Shown in pieces: positions 1 through 8,610 of a stretch of DNA of 50,136 nt (position 1 is the first letter of the stretch; the number at the start of each line of letters is the position of its first letter). The position numbers were made by a program, and so were the translations under genes. The stretch comes from Paracoccus sigandri. Its GTDB lineage: Bacteria; Pseudomonadota; Alphaproteobacteria; Rhodobacterales; Rhodobacteraceae. Location of the stretch: assembly GCF_003709565.1 (NCBI RefSeq), contig NZ_QNRC01000030.1, positions 1 to 50,136 of the forward strand, in the 5' to 3' direction. The notes under the pieces were generated by a model. That model did no database searches, was not told the DNA's origin, and saw only the letters and a program-made list of their open reading frames with translations.

Positions 1-266
1 ATGTCACCTATGTCGAGGTCAGCATGAGCGACACCCGCGAAGCCGCGCTGCAGCAGTTCAACGCCGCCATCCGCGCCATCCCCGAGGTCGAGGAATGCTA
101 CATGATCGCCGGCGGCTGCGACTACCTGATCAAGCTCCGCTCCCGCGACATGGCCCATTTCCGCCGCATCCTGGCCGAGAAGATCTCCACCCTCCCCCAT
201 GTCAGCAATACATCAAGCCACGTCTCCATGGAGGCCGTCGTCGAACAGAACTACCACATCGGGTAG
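1..266 (+). CDS. Lrp/AsnC-family transcriptional regulator, C-terminal part (5' end outside window)
   Basis: Only the ligand-sensing (RAM/AsnC C-terminal) half is present; the reading frame is open to the left edge, so the helix-turn-helix lies outside. The visible part has the family pattern: a beta strand (VTYVEVSM), an amphipathic helix, then VEECYMIAGGCDYLIKL, where this family binds amino acids and forms octamers, and a final VSNTSSHVSMEAV strand. It ends two bases before the stop of the convergent pyrroline-carboxylate reductase gene. Lrp-type proteins respond to amino acids, so control of the neighbouring 3-hydroxyproline genes is possible, but no operator supports it. Family assignment is firm; the target is inference. 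Confidence 0.9.
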   Translation, partial: VTYVEVSMSDTREAALQQFNAAIRAIPEVEECYMIAGGCDYLIKLRSRDMAHFRRILAEKISTLPHVSNTSSHVSMEAVVEQNYHIG

Positions 267-268
267 GG

Positions 269-1219
269 TCAGGAGGCCATTGCCCGCGCGATCCAGGACG
301 CGATCATCAGGTCCAGATGCGCGCCGCCGCCATTCTTGAAGAGGGTGATTTCTTCGGCCGATTGCCGCCGCCGGGCATCGGGGCGCACCAGGTCGTAGAG
401 ATCGCCCAGCACGTCATCGGCGGTGATGACGCCCGAGGCGATGGGGATCAGCAACTCGCCGATATGGCCAAGCGTGGTCGCGCGGCTGTCGACGAACAGC
501 GCGGCGCGGGCGATCAGCGCGTCGTCGGCCTCGCGCATGTCGGCCTTGAAGGCGCCGATCAGGTCGACATGGGTGCCGGGCTGCACCCAGTCGCCCCGGA
601 TCACCGGCTGCCGCGCCATGGTGGCTGCCGAGACGATGTCGGCCCGCCCCACCGCGTCCTGCAGATCGCTTACCGCCGCCAGATCCGCGTCGATGCCGGC
701 CAGCCCTTCGACCAGATCCCGCGCCTGCTGCGGGCGGCGGGCCCAGACCGAGACGCGCTCGATCCCCGGCAGCACCGCCGTATAGGCCCGCACAAGGCTG
801 GCCGCGACTGTGCCCGCGCCGACGACCAGCAGGTGCCGGCTGTCCGGGCGCGCAAGCAGGCTTGCGCCCAGCACGGAATCGGCGGCGGTCTTGAATTCGG
901 TGACCAGCGGGCTGTCCACGATCGCTTGCAGCGTGCCGGTTTCGCCGTCAAAGACCAGCATTGCGCCCTGGACCGTGGGCAGCCCCCGCGCAGCGTTGCC
1001 ATCAAAGACGGTGAAGGTCTTGGCGCCGTAGCCCAGCCCCTCGATCCAGGCCGAGCGGCTCATCATCGTGCCGGTGGGCGGGCCCAGGAACACGTCCCTG
1101 ATCTCGGCCGGGGGAAGCGCATGGCCCTGCCGCAGCGCCTCGACGGCATCGCCCCAGGTCAGGCGCCCGATGGCGTCCTGGCAGGAAAGGAATTGCGGCG
1201 CGGTGCTGTTGCTGGTCAT
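269..1219 (-). CDS. Ornithine cyclodeaminase/mu-crystallin family protein, probable delta1-pyrroline-2-carboxylate reductase
   Basis: A 316-residue protein with the family's Rossmann fold; the nucleotide site begins around residue 130 (HLLVVGAGTVAASLVRAY). Members include ornithine cyclodeaminase, alanine dehydrogenase and NAD(P)H-dependent delta1-pyrroline-2-carboxylate reductase (LhpI type). The gene lies 16 bp downstream of a proline-racemase-family dehydratase on the same strand, and this pairing is typical of trans-3-hydroxy-L-proline breakdown: the dehydratase makes pyrroline-2-carboxylate and this enzyme reduces it to L-proline. The start is the ATG preceded by GGAGG about 11 bases upstream. 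Family is certain; the substrate is inferred from the neighbour. Confidence 0.85.
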   Translation of the reverse strand: MTSNSTAPQFLSCQDAIGRLTWGDAVEALRQGHALPPAEIRDVFLGPPTGTMMSRSAWIEGLGYGAKTFTVFDGNAARGLPTVQGAMLVFDGETGTLQAIVDSPLVTEFKTAADSVLGASLLARPDSRHLLVVGAGTVAASLVRAYTAVLPGIERVSVWARRPQQARDLVEGLAGIDADLAAVSDLQDAVGRADIVSAATMARQPVIRGDWVQPGTHVDLIGAFKADMREADDALIARAALFVDSRATTLGHIGELLIPIASGVITADDVLGDLYDLVRPDARRRQSAEEITLFKNGGGAHLDLMIASWIARAMAS

Positions 1220-1235
1220 GGAAATGCGATCCTCC

Positions 1236-2264
1236 TTACAGGTCCACCGGCCAGGTATCGGACAGGCGGTAGCCGCCGGGAAACGGGTCGGCCGGGTCGA
1301 CCATCAACTGTTTCGTCCCGATGATCCAGGCCCGGCCCGAGATGATCGGGCGGATGGCGCGTTTGCCGTTCAGATCGACCTCATCGGCAATCGCGCAGTG
1401 GAACTCGGTGTCGAGGATCGAGCGGCCGACGAAGCGGTCCCCGACCTTCATCCGTCCACGCGCATGCAGCACTGCCATCCGCGCCGAGCAGCCCGTCCCG
1501 GTCGGCGAGCGGTCGATCTTGCCCGGCCGGATCGCGACGGCATTCCTGCCGTGAAGCACGCCGCCCTTCTCGCTCAGCGGGTCGGTGAACTGGCAAAACG
1601 AGATATGGTTCCAACCGTTCGCCGGATGCCGGAAGCCCAGCTGTTCATTGGCGGCGCGCGTGATCCGCACCCCCATTTCGGCAAGGTCGCGCGCCTGGTC
1701 GGGGGCGATGCGCATCCCGACCGAGGCGGCATCCACCAGCACGAAACTGTCCCCGCCATAGGCGGTGTCGACGGTGATCGTGCCCAGCCCCTCGACTTCG
1801 ATCCGCGCATCCAGCCGGTCGGCGAAGGAAGGCACGTTGCGGACCCGGATACGCTCGGCCTTGCCGTTCTGGCATTCGGCCTCGATCTCGATCAGCCCGC
1901 CGGGCGGTTCAAGGATCATGCGGGAGACGGGCTCTTGCATCGGGATGATGCCGGTGTCGAGCAGCACCGTCGCCACGCAGATCGCGTTCGAGCCGGACAT
2001 CGGCGGCGTGTCGGCGGGTTCCATGATGATCCAGCCCATCTGGGCGCGCGGGTCCTTGGGCGGCACCAGCAGGTTGACATGGCGGAAGACGCCGCCGCGC
2101 GGCTCGTTCAGCACGAAGTTGCGCAGGGTCTCGTCGCGCGCGATCCAGCGTGACTGGTCCCAGACGGTCGCGCCCGGCGGCGGGGCGACGCCGCCGACGA
2201 TGACGTCGCCGACCTCGCCTTCGGCATGGCAGGACACGACATGCACGACCCTGGATGTGCGCAT
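1236..2264 (-). CDS. Proline racemase-fold enzyme, probable trans-3-hydroxy-L-proline dehydratase
   Basis: A 342-residue member of the proline racemase superfamily, of normal length. The two catalytic positions can be read: the first, in PPMSGSNAICV, is Ser90 instead of Cys, and the second, in DRSPTGTGCSARMA, is Thr255 instead of Cys. In racemases and 4-hydroxyproline epimerases the second position is Cys. Thr there is known from the human trans-3-hydroxy-L-proline dehydratase, where it favours water elimination over epimerisation. Together with the reductase immediately downstream, this points to conversion of trans-3-hydroxy-L-proline to pyrroline-2-carboxylate. Transcribed leftward from a promoter region shared with the GntR gene. 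Epimerase activity is less likely. Confidence 0.85.
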   Translation of the reverse strand: MRTSRVVHVVSCHAEGEVGDVIVGGVAPPPGATVWDQSRWIARDETLRNFVLNEPRGGVFRHVNLLVPPKDPRAQMGWIIMEPADTPPMSGSNAICVATVLLDTGIIPMQEPVSRMILEPPGGLIEIEAECQNGKAERIRVRNVPSFADRLDARIEVEGLGTITVDTAYGGDSFVLVDAASVGMRIAPDQARDLAEMGVRITRAANEQLGFRHPANGWNHISFCQFTDPLSEKGGVLHGRNAVAIRPGKIDRSPTGTGCSARMAVLHARGRMKVGDRFVGRSILDTEFHCAIADEVDLNGKRAIRPIISGRAWIIGTKQLMVDPADPFPGGYRLSDTWPVDL

Positions 2265-2299
2265 TTTTCCTCGCTTGATGGTGGAAAGATAAGAATTAT

Positions 2300-2315
2300 A
2301 TTTCGTATACGATAT
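2300..2315. promoter_or_regulatory. Palindromic operator candidate between the dehydratase and GntR genes
   Basis: An AT-rich 16-bp imperfect palindrome centred on GTATAC (core TCGTATACGA perfect at 2303-2312; 7 of 8 base pairs match over 2300-2315). It lies 36 bp upstream of the dehydratase start in the divergent region before the GntR gene. FCD-type GntR proteins usually bind short AT-rich palindromes of this kind, so autoregulation and repression of the dehydratase/reductase operon is a reasonable inference. Confidence 0.5.
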
Positions 2316-2466
2316 TGGCGCTCAACTTGCCCGGTCCATAGGAACCTGTCAAGCGCCCTCGGCGCGGCCCGGCCGCATCGCCCTCGCCGCTGTCCCTTGC
2401 GGCAATATATCGGCTACCATATCTTGCGGATTGCGACGGCACTGACACCGGGCGGGGGAGAACGGG

Positions 2467-3147
2467 ATGCCATTCAGGGAAGCAGAGGTTCCGAACCTTG
2501 GGCAGGCCCCGACCGCCTCGGACATCATCCTGAAATTCATCCGCGATTCCATCGCCGACGGGTCGCTGGACGAGGGCGAGCCGATCCGCCAGGACGATGT
2601 CGCGCGGATGTTCAACGTCAGCAAGATCCCGGTCCGCGAGGCGCTGAAGCGGCTGGAGGCCGAGGGGCTGGTCGAGTTCCAGCGCAACAAGGGCGCCATC
2701 GTCACCTCGGTATCCGAGCCCGAGATCGCCCAGATCTTCGAGACACGCGCCATCCTGGAATCGAACGCGATCAGGCTGTCGGTGCCGCATATGACGCCGG
2801 AAACCTTCACCGATGCCGAGGCGTTCTGCGACGCCTTCGCCAGGGAAACCGATGTCGCGCAATGGTCGGCGCTGAACTGGCAGTTCCACAGCCGATTGTA
2901 TCTGGATGCGCAAAGGCCGTTCCTGGTCCGCACGATCCGCTCGGTCAACGACCGGCTGGAGCGTTACCTGCGCATCCAGCTTGCCCTCTCGCACGGCCAG
3001 GGCACCGCGGATCGCGAGCATCGCCAGATCCTTGCCGCCTGCCGCGCGGGCGATGCGGAAAAGGCGGGCAAGCTGGCCTACGACCATATCATGGGCGCAT
3101 GTTCGTCCCTGCTGCATCACCTGCCGGCAAGCAAGGCAACGGGCTGA
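2467..3147 (+). CDS. GntR-family transcriptional regulator with FCD ligand domain
   Basis: A 226-residue regulator. The N-terminal winged helix (about residues 15-80) shows the GntR signature: GEPIRQDDVARMFNVSKIPV, then REALKRLEAEGLVE and the wing RNKGAIVTSV. The C-terminal all-helical FCD domain (about 85-215) binds small carboxylates, often with a metal; the pattern EXRAILE, WQFH and EHRQILAAC is typical. The gene is divergent from the dehydratase/reductase pair and 130 bp upstream of the hydantoinase genes, so it probably controls one or both sets. A purine-rich GGGGGAG precedes the ATG. Confidence 0.9.
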   Translation: MPFREAEVPNLGQAPTASDIILKFIRDSIADGSLDEGEPIRQDDVARMFNVSKIPVREALKRLEAEGLVEFQRNKGAIVTSVSEPEIAQIFETRAILESNAIRLSVPHMTPETFTDAEAFCDAFARETDVAQWSALNWQFHSRLYLDAQRPFLVRTIRSVNDRLERYLRIQLALSHGQGTADREHRQILAACRAGDAEKAGKLAYDHIMGACSSLLHHLPASKATG

Positions 3148-3164
3148 GGCCGCCCCGACCGGCA

Positions 3165-3221
3165 TCCTGCGAAAGCAGGAAACCCTTGCCGCGATTCCTG
3201 TTTTCGCATGATTGCCGAAAA
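3165..3221 (+). terminator. Two small hairpins after the GntR gene
   Basis: A perfect 6-bp stem with a GNRA-type loop (TCCTGC-GAAA-GCAGGA, 3165-3180) is followed by a second 6-bp stem (TTTTCG/CGAAAA, 3201-3206 with 3216-3221). Neither is followed by a U-run, so this could be a partial terminator between the GntR gene and hyuA, or an operator for the downstream genes. Confidence 0.35.
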
Positions 3222-3277
3222 GCCCCCGATGAGGAGATCCTCAGGCGAGCCTAAAACAGCACGCAAGGGAGGACGCC

Positions 3278-5308
3278 ATGTGGAGGGTCGGAATCGACGT
3301 CGGCGGGACGTTTACGGACCTGTTTGCCTGGGAGGAGAAAACCGGCAGGCAGGTGACCGCAAAAGTCCTGACGACAAAGCAGGATCGCTCGATAGCCGTT
3401 CTGGAATCGATCGAAAAGGCCGGGATCGAGATTTCCGACATCTCGTATCTGATGCACGGCACGACCACGGCGACCAACGCCCTGATCGAGCGCAGCTACC
3501 CGGACGCCGCCTTCATCACCACCGAAGGCTTTCGCGACACCATCGAGATCGGCCGGCAGCATCGCCAGCATCTCTATGACCCCTACCAGACGAAGCCCAA
3601 GCCGATCATCAAGCGCCGCCATCGCCATACCGTGCCCGAGCGGACCAATGTCCGCGGCGAGACCGAGCGTCCGCTGGACGTCGCCGCCGCGCGCGAGGTG
3701 GCCGAGAGGATCAAGGCCGCGGGCATCCCCTCGGTCGCCATCGGCTTCATCAACGCCTATGCCAGCGGCCGGCACGAGGAACAGATGCGCGACATCCTGC
3801 GCGAATGCTGCCCGGATATCCATATCGTGCTGTCCTCGGAAACCCGGCCGATCTTTCGCGAGCATGGCCGCTTCGTCACCACCGCCGTCCGCGCCGCCTG
3901 CATGCCGGTGATGGTGAAATACATGGACGACCTGGAAAACCGGCTGGAGGCCAGCGGCTTCACCGGCAAGCTCCTGATCCTGAAAAGCAGCGGCGGCGTC
4001 ATGTCGGCCGAGGCGGCGCGCCAGCACCCCGAGGACATGCTGGAATCCGGCCCCGCCGGCGGCGTCGCCTATGCCGGCTACCTGACCGAGCAGAGCGGCT
4101 TCGAGCGCATCCTGCACACCGATGTCGGCGGCACCAGCTTCGACGTGTCCATCGTCGAGCATGGCAAGGGGCTGATCACCCGCGACCACGAGCTGGAATG
4201 GGAGGTGCCGATCGTCGTGCCGATGCTGGACATCCACAGTGTCGGCTCGGGCGGCGGCTCGATCGGCTGGGTGGATGCGGGCGGCTCGCTGCGCGTCGGG
4301 CCGAAAAGCGCGGGTTCCGAGCCCGGCCCGGTCTGCTATGGCCGCGGCGGCACCCAGCCCACCATCACCGACGCCAACCTGCTGCTGGGCCGGCTGGACC
4401 CGACGCTGAACGGCAAGATCGACCTTGACGTGGGTGCCGCCGAAAAGGCGATGGAGAAGCTGGCCGCCGAGATCGGGCTGTCCACGCTGGCCACCGCCGA
4501 GGGCATGATCCGCATCGGCTGCGAATACATGGCGCAGGCGGTCAAGAAGGTGCTTGTCGCCCGCGGCCGCGACCCGCGCGATTTCGTCTATGCAAGCTTC
4601 GGCGGCGCGGGGGCGCTGGCGGCCTGCTTCGTCGCCCGCTCGATGAACATTCCCAAGGTCATCGTGCCGCCCCATGCCGGCGTCGCCTCGGCCTTCGGCG
4701 CGACGGTCATGGACCTGCGCCAGGACATCGAGCAGTTCTATTACGCACCGGTGAAGGATGCCGACCTGGACCGCGTGAACGCGATCCTGAACGACCTGGA
4801 AGCCCGCGCCCGCAAGGAGCTGATCCAGCAGGGCTTTGCCGACGAGGCCGGGATCGAGATCATCCGCAGCGCGCAGATGCGCTATGTCGGCCAGTCCTAC
4901 GAGGTCGACACGCCGCTGCCGAACGGCGTGCTGACCGCCGGCCACCTGCCCGGCATCGAGGAGACGTTCCACGGCGTCCACCTGCAGGAATTCGGCGTCA
5001 GCTCGGACGATTTCGCCCCGGCCTTCGTCTCGTTCAGCGTCACCGCCATCGGCCGGATGGACGATCCGCCCCCGGTCGAGCTGCATTACTCCGAGGACGA
5101 CAGGGCGGCCATCAAGGGCCAGCGCGACGTCTATTTCGACGGCGAATGGACCCGTTGCGACGTCTATGAGGGCGAGGCGCTGACCACCCATCACCGCATC
5201 GCGGGCCCGGCGATCATCGAATACGACCACGCCTGCACGGTCCTGCCGCCCCGGACCCATGCCCATGTCAACGCCATGGGCGCGCTGGTCATCGACATCG
5301 AAATCTGA
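3278..5308 (+). CDS. hyuA: Hydantoinase/oxoprolinase A subunit (ATP-dependent amidohydrolase)
   Basis: A 676-residue protein with the full HyuA architecture. The N-terminal Hydant_A_N part starts GIDVGGTFTDLF (phosphate-binding loop of the ASKHA-like ATPase fold). The central Hydantoinase_A domain carries LMHGTTTATNALIER and a second phosphate motif DVGGTSFDVSIVE near residue 286. The C-terminal part ends in PAIIEYDHACTVLPP. The family couples ATP hydrolysis to opening of lactams (5-oxoproline, N-methylhydantoin) or to ketone carboxylation, with a B subunit encoded next to it. The start follows AAGGGAGG and the B gene begins 14 bp downstream. The substrate cannot be read from the sequence; the neighbours suggest a cyclic amino-acid derivative. 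Confidence 0.92.
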   Translation: MWRVGIDVGGTFTDLFAWEEKTGRQVTAKVLTTKQDRSIAVLESIEKAGIEISDISYLMHGTTTATNALIERSYPDAAFITTEGFRDTIEIGRQHRQHLYDPYQTKPKPIIKRRHRHTVPERTNVRGETERPLDVAAAREVAERIKAAGIPSVAIGFINAYASGRHEEQMRDILRECCPDIHIVLSSETRPIFREHGRFVTTAVRAACMPVMVKYMDDLENRLEASGFTGKLLILKSSGGVMSAEAARQHPEDMLESGPAGGVAYAGYLTEQSGFERILHTDVGGTSFDVSIVEHGKGLITRDHELEWEVPIVVPMLDIHSVGSGGGSIGWVDAGGSLRVGPKSAGSEPGPVCYGRGGTQPTITDANLLLGRLDPTLNGKIDLDVGAAEKAMEKLAAEIGLSTLATAEGMIRIGCEYMAQAVKKVLVARGRDPRDFVYASFGGAGALAACFVARSMNIPKVIVPPHAGVASAFGATVMDLRQDIEQFYYAPVKDADLDRVNAILNDLEARARKELIQQGFADEAGIEIIRSAQMRYVGQSYEVDTPLPNGVLTAGHLPGIEETFHGVHLQEFGVSSDDFAPAFVSFSVTAIGRMDDPPPVELHYSEDDRAAIKGQRDVYFDGEWTRCDVYEGEALTTHHRIAGPAIIEYDHACTVLPPRTHAHVNAMGALVIDIEI

Positions 5309-5322
5309 GGGAGGGGAAAGAC

Positions 5323-7083
5323 ATGAGCCAACACAGCGATATCGACATCGACCCGATCACCTTCGAGGTCATGCGCAGCATCTTCGAATTCGCCTCGGAC
5401 CGGATGGCCACGGTGCTTCAGCGGTCGTCCTTCTCGCCGATCCTGGCGGATATGCTGGATTTCTCGAACGCGATCTATGACGCGGACCTGCAGCTGCTCA
5501 GCCAGGCGGCGAACTGCCCGGTGCATCTGGCCGCGATGAAATTCTCGGCCGAGGAGGCGGTGAAGGGCGTCGGGCCGCAGAACGTGCATGAAGGCGACGT
5601 GCTGGTGCTGAACGACCCCTATCGGGGCGGCACCCATATCAACGACATCACCTTCACCAAGCCGATCTTCTACAAGGGCCAGCTGATCGGCTATGGCGTC
5701 AGCCGCGGCCACTGGATGGACCTGGGCGGCGGCGGCGCCGGCGGCCAGGCGTTTTCCACCCATATCGCCGCCGAGGGCCTGCGCCTGCCGCCGCTGAAGA
5801 TCTATTCCGGCGGCAGGCTGAACGAGGATCTTCTGGCGATCATCCTGAACAACTCGCGCACGCCGCATTTCATCAAGGGCGACGTGCAGGCGCATCTGGG
5901 CGCGCTGCTGGCGGCCGAGCAGGAATTGCAGCGCGCCTGCGACCGCTACGGCGTCGATGTCGTCCAGGCCGCGATGAAGAAGATCCAGGCCTATACCGAG
6001 AAGATGGTGCGCGAGAGCATCCGCACCATCCCGAACGGCACCTACGAGGCCGAGGATTACGCCGATACCGACGGCATCACCCAGAGCCGCGTCAAGGTGA
6101 AGGTGCGGCTGGAGATCGGGGATGACAGCATCAAGGTCGATTTCACCGGCACCGACCCGATCTGCCAGGGCGCGATCAACTCGCCCAAGGCCAACACCAT
6201 GTCGGCGGCGCTCTATTCGCTGCAGTTCTTCCTGGCGCCAGATGCGCCGCAGAACCAGGGCCTGTTCAAACCGATCGAGGTGATCCTGCCCGAAGGCTGC
6301 TGGCTGAACGCCACCTGGCCCGCGCCGACCATCGGCTGCACGACGCTGACCGCATCGAAGATCACCAGCGCGATCTGGCAGGCCCTGGCCAAGGCGATCC
6401 CGGAACGGGTGACCGGATCGACCTGCGCCGATGCCAACTGGTTCGTGGCCAGCTGCGTCGATGACCAGGGCCGGGCGGACGTGTTTTCCGACCTGCCCGC
6501 CGGCGGCTGGGGCGGCACGCCCTATTCCGACGGCATGAACGTGACCATGGACCCCTTGGGGAACTGCATGAACATGGCGGCGGAAACGGCCGAGCTGTTC
6601 TTCCCCATCGCCTATGAGGCCTTCGAGCTGCGCCAGGACTCGGCCGGCGCCGGGCGCCATCGCGGCGGGCTTGGTTCGATCTTCAAGGTGCGCTTCTTCG
6701 GCGGCGGCGAGCTTGGCATGGAAACCTCGCGCACGCTGGCGGGCAGCCCCGGCGCGGCGGGCGGGCTGGCCAGCGCCGTGCAACGTTCCAGCCATATCCG
6801 CGCGGACGGCACGTCGCAGGTGATCGGCGGCATCGACGACGACGGCAACTGGCAAAACCCGCTGCTTGCCTCGCACAAGTTCGGCCCAGGCGAGACCTTC
6901 ATGTTCGAAAGCACCGGCGGCGGCGGCTGGGGCGATCCCCGGCAGCGTGCGGTGCAGGACGTGCTGGAGGACGTGCTGGACGAATATGTCAGCATCGATG
7001 CGGCGAAAGCGCTTTACGGCGTGGTCATCGACCCGGCGACGCTGACGGTGGACGAGGCCGCGACCGCCGCGCTGCGGGGCTGA
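5323..7083 (+). CDS. hyuB: Hydantoinase/oxoprolinase B subunit
   Basis: A 586-residue HyuB-family protein (usual size 500-600). It begins with the typical DIDPITFEVMRSIFEFASDR segment and contains VLNDPYRGGTHINDI, with the conserved acidic and His residues of the family. A Gly-rich GGGGAGG loop and the C-terminal ESTGGGGWGDP signature follow. It works with HyuA as an ATP-dependent lactam-opening complex in the cytoplasm. It has its own GAGGGAGGGG ribosome site 14 bp after hyuA. After it come a hairpin and the FAD oxidase gene. Family is certain, substrate unknown. Confidence 0.92.
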   Translation: MSQHSDIDIDPITFEVMRSIFEFASDRMATVLQRSSFSPILADMLDFSNAIYDADLQLLSQAANCPVHLAAMKFSAEEAVKGVGPQNVHEGDVLVLNDPYRGGTHINDITFTKPIFYKGQLIGYGVSRGHWMDLGGGGAGGQAFSTHIAAEGLRLPPLKIYSGGRLNEDLLAIILNNSRTPHFIKGDVQAHLGALLAAEQELQRACDRYGVDVVQAAMKKIQAYTEKMVRESIRTIPNGTYEAEDYADTDGITQSRVKVKVRLEIGDDSIKVDFTGTDPICQGAINSPKANTMSAALYSLQFFLAPDAPQNQGLFKPIEVILPEGCWLNATWPAPTIGCTTLTASKITSAIWQALAKAIPERVTGSTCADANWFVASCVDDQGRADVFSDLPAGGWGGTPYSDGMNVTMDPLGNCMNMAAETAELFFPIAYEAFELRQDSAGAGRHRGGLGSIFKVRFFGGGELGMETSRTLAGSPGAAGGLASAVQRSSHIRADGTSQVIGGIDDDGNWQNPLLASHKFGPGETFMFESTGGGGWGDPRQRAVQDVLEDVLDEYVSIDAAKALYGVVIDPATLTVDEAATAALRG

Positions 7084-7115
7084 GGCCCGGCACGGCAAAT
7101 CCCCCAAAGCCCGCA

Positions 7116-7138
7116 GTGGCGCGGCATCGCCGCGCCAC
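7116..7138 (+). other. Perfect intercistronic hairpin between hyuB and the FAD oxidase gene
   Basis: A 10-bp perfect GC stem (GTGGCGCGGC, loop ATC, GCCGCGCCAC) without a following U-run, 32 bp after hyuB and 56 bp before the oxidase start. It could stabilise the upstream mRNA end or attenuate read-through. Confidence 0.6.
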
Positions 7139-7194
7139 CCGGGGACGCCTCGCCCTATCGCGCCGGCCGGCCGATACGAAGCACAGGAAAGACC

Positions 7195-8598
7195 ATGAAA
7201 TTCCGCATCTCCAAGCCGCTCAAGCGCAGCCATTGGCAGGCATCGGTGGCCGCCCCGGCCCCCTGCCCGCCGCTGGCGGGCGAAAGCCGCGCCGACATCG
7301 CCATCATCGGCGGCGGCTATGTCGGGCTGTGGACGGCGCTGGCCATCAAGCAGCACGAGCCCGATTGCCGGGTGGCGATCCTGGAGCAGGACATCTGCGG
7401 CGGCGGCGCCTCGGGCCGCAATGGCGGCTTCGTCATGTCCTGGTGGCCCAAGATCGGCACGATCCGGTCCTTTTGCAGCACCGAGGAGGCGCTGTTCCTG
7501 GGCCGCAGCGCCGAACGCGCCATCGCCGAGCTGGGCGAGTTCTGCCAGCGCCACGCCATCGACGCGCATTTCACGCAGAAGGGCTGGCTGTGGACCGCGA
7601 CCTCGCCCGCCCATATGGATGCCTGGAACGGCACGCTTGAAGCCTGCGAGCAGCTGGGCGTCGCCCCCTTCCAGCGCCTTTCCCCGGATGAGGTCCGCCG
7701 GCGCACCGGATCACCCGCGCATCTGGGCGGGGTGTTCGAGGCCTCGAATGCCACGGTGCAGCCCTATGCGTTGGTGCAGGGCATGCGCCGGGTGGCGCAG
7801 GAGGCGGGCGTCGTCATCCATGAAAACACCGCCGTCCGGCAGATCGAACCCGGCCGGCCGGCGCGGATCATCACTCAGGGCGGCGTGCTGACGGCCGACA
7901 AGGTGGTGCTGGCGACCAATGCCTGGTCGGCGGCGATCCCCCAGCTGGCGCGGCTTTTCACCCCGGTCAACAGTTCCGTCGTGGTGACGCGGCCGCTTGG
8001 CGCGCAGTTCCAGGACATCGGCTGGACCGGCGGCGAATCGATCACCGATTCCCAGCTGCTGGTGGATTATTACCGCACGACGCGGGACGGGCGCATCGTC
8101 TTCGGCAAGGGGACGGGCGGGATCGCCTATGGCTCGGCCATCGGCGGGATGTTCAGCGACGACGCCGAAAGCATCGCGCTGACGCAAGCCGACCTGTTCG
8201 CCACCTATCCGATGCTGCCGCCGAACGCCGTCGCCGACAGCTGGTCGGGCCCCGTGGATCGCACCTATGACAGCCTGCCGGTCTTCGGCAGCCTGCGCGG
8301 CCGGCCCGACATCCTTTTCGGCATCGGCTGGAGCGGCAATGGCGTCGGCCCCAGCCGGCTGGGCGGGCGCATCCTTGCCAGTCTCGCGCTTGGCCGCGAC
8401 GACGAATGGAGCCGCTGTTCCCTGGTCGGCCGCAAATGCAGGGGCTTCCCGCCGGAGCCCTTCCGCTACCTGGGCGGCAGGATGGTGCGCAATGCCGTGA
8501 TCCGCAAGGAAAAGGCCGAGTTGCAGGGGCGGACCGCCGGCATGGTCGACCGGCTGCTGGCCGGGTTGGCGCCCTCCGGCCTCGAAGACAAATCCTGA
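7195..8598 (+). CDS. FAD-dependent amine/amino-acid oxidoreductase (DadA/PuuB-like, DAO family)
   Basis: A 467-residue DAO-family flavoprotein. The dinucleotide-binding motif ADIAIIGGGYVGLWTALAI starts near residue 35, followed by the acidic end of strand 2 (AILEQD) and the FAD-contacting GGGASGRNGGF. The late DRTYDSLPVFG and GWSGNGVGPS segments close the flavin site, as in gamma-glutamylputrescine oxidase and related enzymes. It probably oxidises a secondary or primary amine with release of an aldehyde or keto acid. A cupin gene follows 12 bp later and a succinate-semialdehyde dehydrogenase remnant lies further on, which suits an amine-to-aldehyde-to-acid route. No signal peptide; cytoplasmic. 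The substrate is not readable. Confidence 0.87.
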   Translation: MKFRISKPLKRSHWQASVAAPAPCPPLAGESRADIAIIGGGYVGLWTALAIKQHEPDCRVAILEQDICGGGASGRNGGFVMSWWPKIGTIRSFCSTEEALFLGRSAERAIAELGEFCQRHAIDAHFTQKGWLWTATSPAHMDAWNGTLEACEQLGVAPFQRLSPDEVRRRTGSPAHLGGVFEASNATVQPYALVQGMRRVAQEAGVVIHENTAVRQIEPGRPARIITQGGVLTADKVVLATNAWSAAIPQLARLFTPVNSSVVVTRPLGAQFQDIGWTGGESITDSQLLVDYYRTTRDGRIVFGKGTGGIAYGSAIGGMFSDDAESIALTQADLFATYPMLPPNAVADSWSGPVDRTYDSLPVFGSLRGRPDILFGIGWSGNGVGPSRLGGRILASLALGRDDEWSRCSLVGRKCRGFPPEPFRYLGGRMVRNAVIRKEKAELQGRTAGMVDRLLAGLAPSGLEDKS

Positions 8599-8610
8599 GG
8601 AGAGCCCGCC

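Noticed and set aside
2409..2432. Second GntR operator (ATAT...ATAT) near 2410-2430
   Set aside because: Only about 10 of 16 positions are symmetric; not distinguishable from AT-rich background.
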